DNA of 5,709 bases from Actinomycetota bacterium (GTDB taxonomy: Bacteria; Actinomycetota; Thermoleophilia; Gaiellales; Gaiellaceae), in assembly GCA_013697465.1 (NCBI GenBank), contig JACCWU010000132.1, forward strand, positions 1-5,709. Direction: 5' to 3'. Shown here one piece after another: positions 4,481 to 5,709 of this stretch (position 1 is its first letter; each line of letters opens with the position of its first letter). A program made the position numbers and the translations under genes. A model generated the notes under the pieces. That model worked only from the letters and a program-made list of their open reading frames with translations, searched no databases and was not told the DNA's origin.

Positions 4481-5709
4481 CTAGGCCGGCTCGGCCCAGA
4501 CGCCGACGAGCTCGACGATCGTCGCGGCTGCGACGGCCATGTCCTGCACGCTTGCCCACTCCCGCACGGAGTGGTACTCCTGGCCGCCCGTGAAGAGGTT
4601 CGGGGTAGGGAGCCCGCGGGCGGAGAGCACGGCGCCGTCGGTCCCGCCCCGGGTGATCGCGATCCTCGGGTCGACACCCGCGCGACGAATGGCCTCGAGC
4701 GCGGCCTCGACCACGCGCGGGTTCTCTTCGATGTAAGGGCGCATGTTCCGATAGGAGTCGCGCACCTCGACCTCGACGTGCGCACGTGGCTCCCGGCGTG
4801 TGACGTCCTCGGCTCGTCCGCGCAGGAGCTCGACGTGCTCCTCGAGCAGCGCTTCGTCATGGTCGCGGGCGATGAAATCGACGACCGCCTCCTCCGAGTT
4901 GCCCGCGATCCGGTGCGGGTGGACATACCCCTCGCGACCCTCGGTCGTCTCCGGCGAGAGCCTGCCGGCTGGCATGGACATGACGAGCTCGGAGGCCAGC
5001 TTCACGGCGTTCACGAGCTTCCCCTTCGCGGTGCCGGGATGGACGGAGAGACCGTGGATCGTGACTCGGACCGATTTCGCCGAGAAGGTCTCGACCTCGA
5101 GCTCCCCGAGATCCGAGCCGTCGAGCGTGTACGCGGCGTCGGCGCCGAAGGCGTCGAGATCGAAGTCCTCCGCACCGCGGCCGACCTCTTCGTCGACGGT
5201 GAACGCCACGCGTACGCGGGCGCGTGGTCGCTCGGGACGACGAGCGAGATAGGCGACCGCGGCCATGATCTCCGCGATTCCTGCCTTGTCGTCCGCTCCG
5301 AGCAGCGTCGTCCCGTCGCTCGTCACGATGTCGTGGCCGCGCCGTGCGGCGAGCGCCGGAAGCTGCTCGGGGTCGAGCACCTGGCGAGCGTCGCCAGGCA
5401 GCTCGATCGGATCGCCGCCCCAGGCTCGGTGAACGATGGGCGAGACGCCGCTTCCGGTGACGTCAGGTGTCGTGTCGACGTGTGCGATGAGGCCGACGAC
5501 GGGGGCCTCGACGGTTCCCGGCAGGGTCGCGAAGACCGTCGCGCTCTCGGTCAGCTCGGCGTCATCCAGCCCGAGCTCGCGAAGCTCGGAGACGAGTAGG
5601 CGGGAGAGCTCGAGCTGCTTCTCGGTGCTTGGCCGCTTCGCAGTGCGATAGGCGGCCTGCGTGTCGATCTTGACATAGCGGAGGAAGCGCTCGAGGACGT
5701 CGTCCGCGA
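4481..5709 (-). CDS. pepT: Peptidase T (tripeptide aminopeptidase), N-terminal edge truncated by the window
   Basis: A zinc aminopeptidase of family M20B that removes the N-terminal residue from tripeptides in the cytoplasm, a late step of peptide recycling. The frame is open from base 5707 to the TAG at 4481-4483, giving 408 visible residues. The E. coli enzyme is about this long, so only a few residues, including the start, lie beyond the window. Seen (visible numbering): STEKQ near 27; LIAHVDTTPD (74-82) with metal ligand His76 and catalytic Asp78; TTLLGADDKAG (133-143) with the bridging Asp; FTVDEEVGRGAE (169-180) with Glu173/Glu174; YTLDGSDLGELEVE (193-206) with Asp196; the lid/dimerisation domain from about 210 to 320, containing VHPGTAKGKLVNA; and RGGTDGA followed by NLFTGGQEYHS with His379. 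All catalytic residues are present. An internal GTG at 5380 is not the start, since the catalytic HVD lies upstream of it. Intact, same strand as the second VOC gene, 93 bases apart. Confidence 0.96.
   Translation of the reverse strand, partial: ADDVLERFLRYVKIDTQAAYRTAKRPSTEKQLELSRLLVSELRELGLDDAELTESATVFATLPGTVEAPVVGLIAHVDTTPDVTGSGVSPIVHRAWGGDPIELPGDARQVLDPEQLPALAARRGHDIVTSDGTTLLGADDKAGIAEIMAAVAYLARRPERPRARVRVAFTVDEEVGRGAEDFDLDAFGADAAYTLDGSDLGELEVETFSAKSVRVTIHGLSVHPGTAKGKLVNAVKLASELVMSMPAGRLSPETTEGREGYVHPHRIAGNSEEAVVDFIARDHDEALLEEHVELLRGRAEDVTRREPRAHVEVEVRDSYRNMRPYIEENPRVVEAALEAIRRAGVDPRIAITRGGTDGAVLSARGLPTPNLFTGGQEYHSVREWASVQDMAVAAATIVELVGVWAEPA

Noticed and set aside
3746..5599. Plus-strand open frame of 617 residues opposite the second VOC gene and pepT
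   Set aside because: It lies antisense to two clearly recognised genes and has no family features; it is open because of high GC codon bias on the other strand.
5664..5690. TTGACA-like hexamer near the right edge on the plus strand
   Set aside because: It falls inside the peptidase T coding sequence with no suitable -10 at 16-18 bases and no plus-strand gene downstream.

Overview
The window is 5.7 kb of high-GC DNA (most genes strongly prefer G or C at the third codon position) from a bacterial chromosome. The mix of genes (YtcJ-like amidohydrolase, HxlR regulator, two VOC proteins, peptidase T), together with apparently leaderless starts preceded by TANNNT boxes, suggests an actinobacterium, possibly a soil Thermoleophilia/Gaiella-type lineage. 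That placement is inference; no marker gene is present.

Layout. Positions 1-263 hold no gene I can name. A small VOC-fold protein (264-614, minus) has lost the usual end of its C-terminal half. A very short divergent promoter region (615-646) separates it from a plus-strand block: an amidohydrolase (647-2173), then after 2 bases a class I SAM-dependent methyltransferase broken by two frameshifts (2176-2974), an HxlR-type regulator (3022-3372) and a GNAT acetyltransferase (3396-3944). Two bases later a minus-strand block begins at its 3' end: a second VOC protein (3947-4387), a 93-base intergenic stretch with short repeats, and peptidase T (4481 to the right edge, lacking only its first few residues).

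How the genes work together. Apart from the tight amidohydrolase-methyltransferase spacing and the probable HxlR-GNAT pair, there is no sign of a dedicated pathway. These look like small metabolic or housekeeping units. I see no mobile element, CRISPR array, RNA gene, toxin-antitoxin or defence module.

The points most worth a second look are: (1) two same-direction single-base losses in the methyltransferase, each repairable to a perfect family match; (2) a 15-bp palindrome, AGGGGTCAGACCCCT, lying in frame inside the second VOC gene, with a degenerate copy and a 19-bp tandem repeat just upstream of that gene; and (3) a consistent TANNNT box 6-8 bases before three start codons, one of which overlaps an opposing box to form a possible bidirectional promoter.
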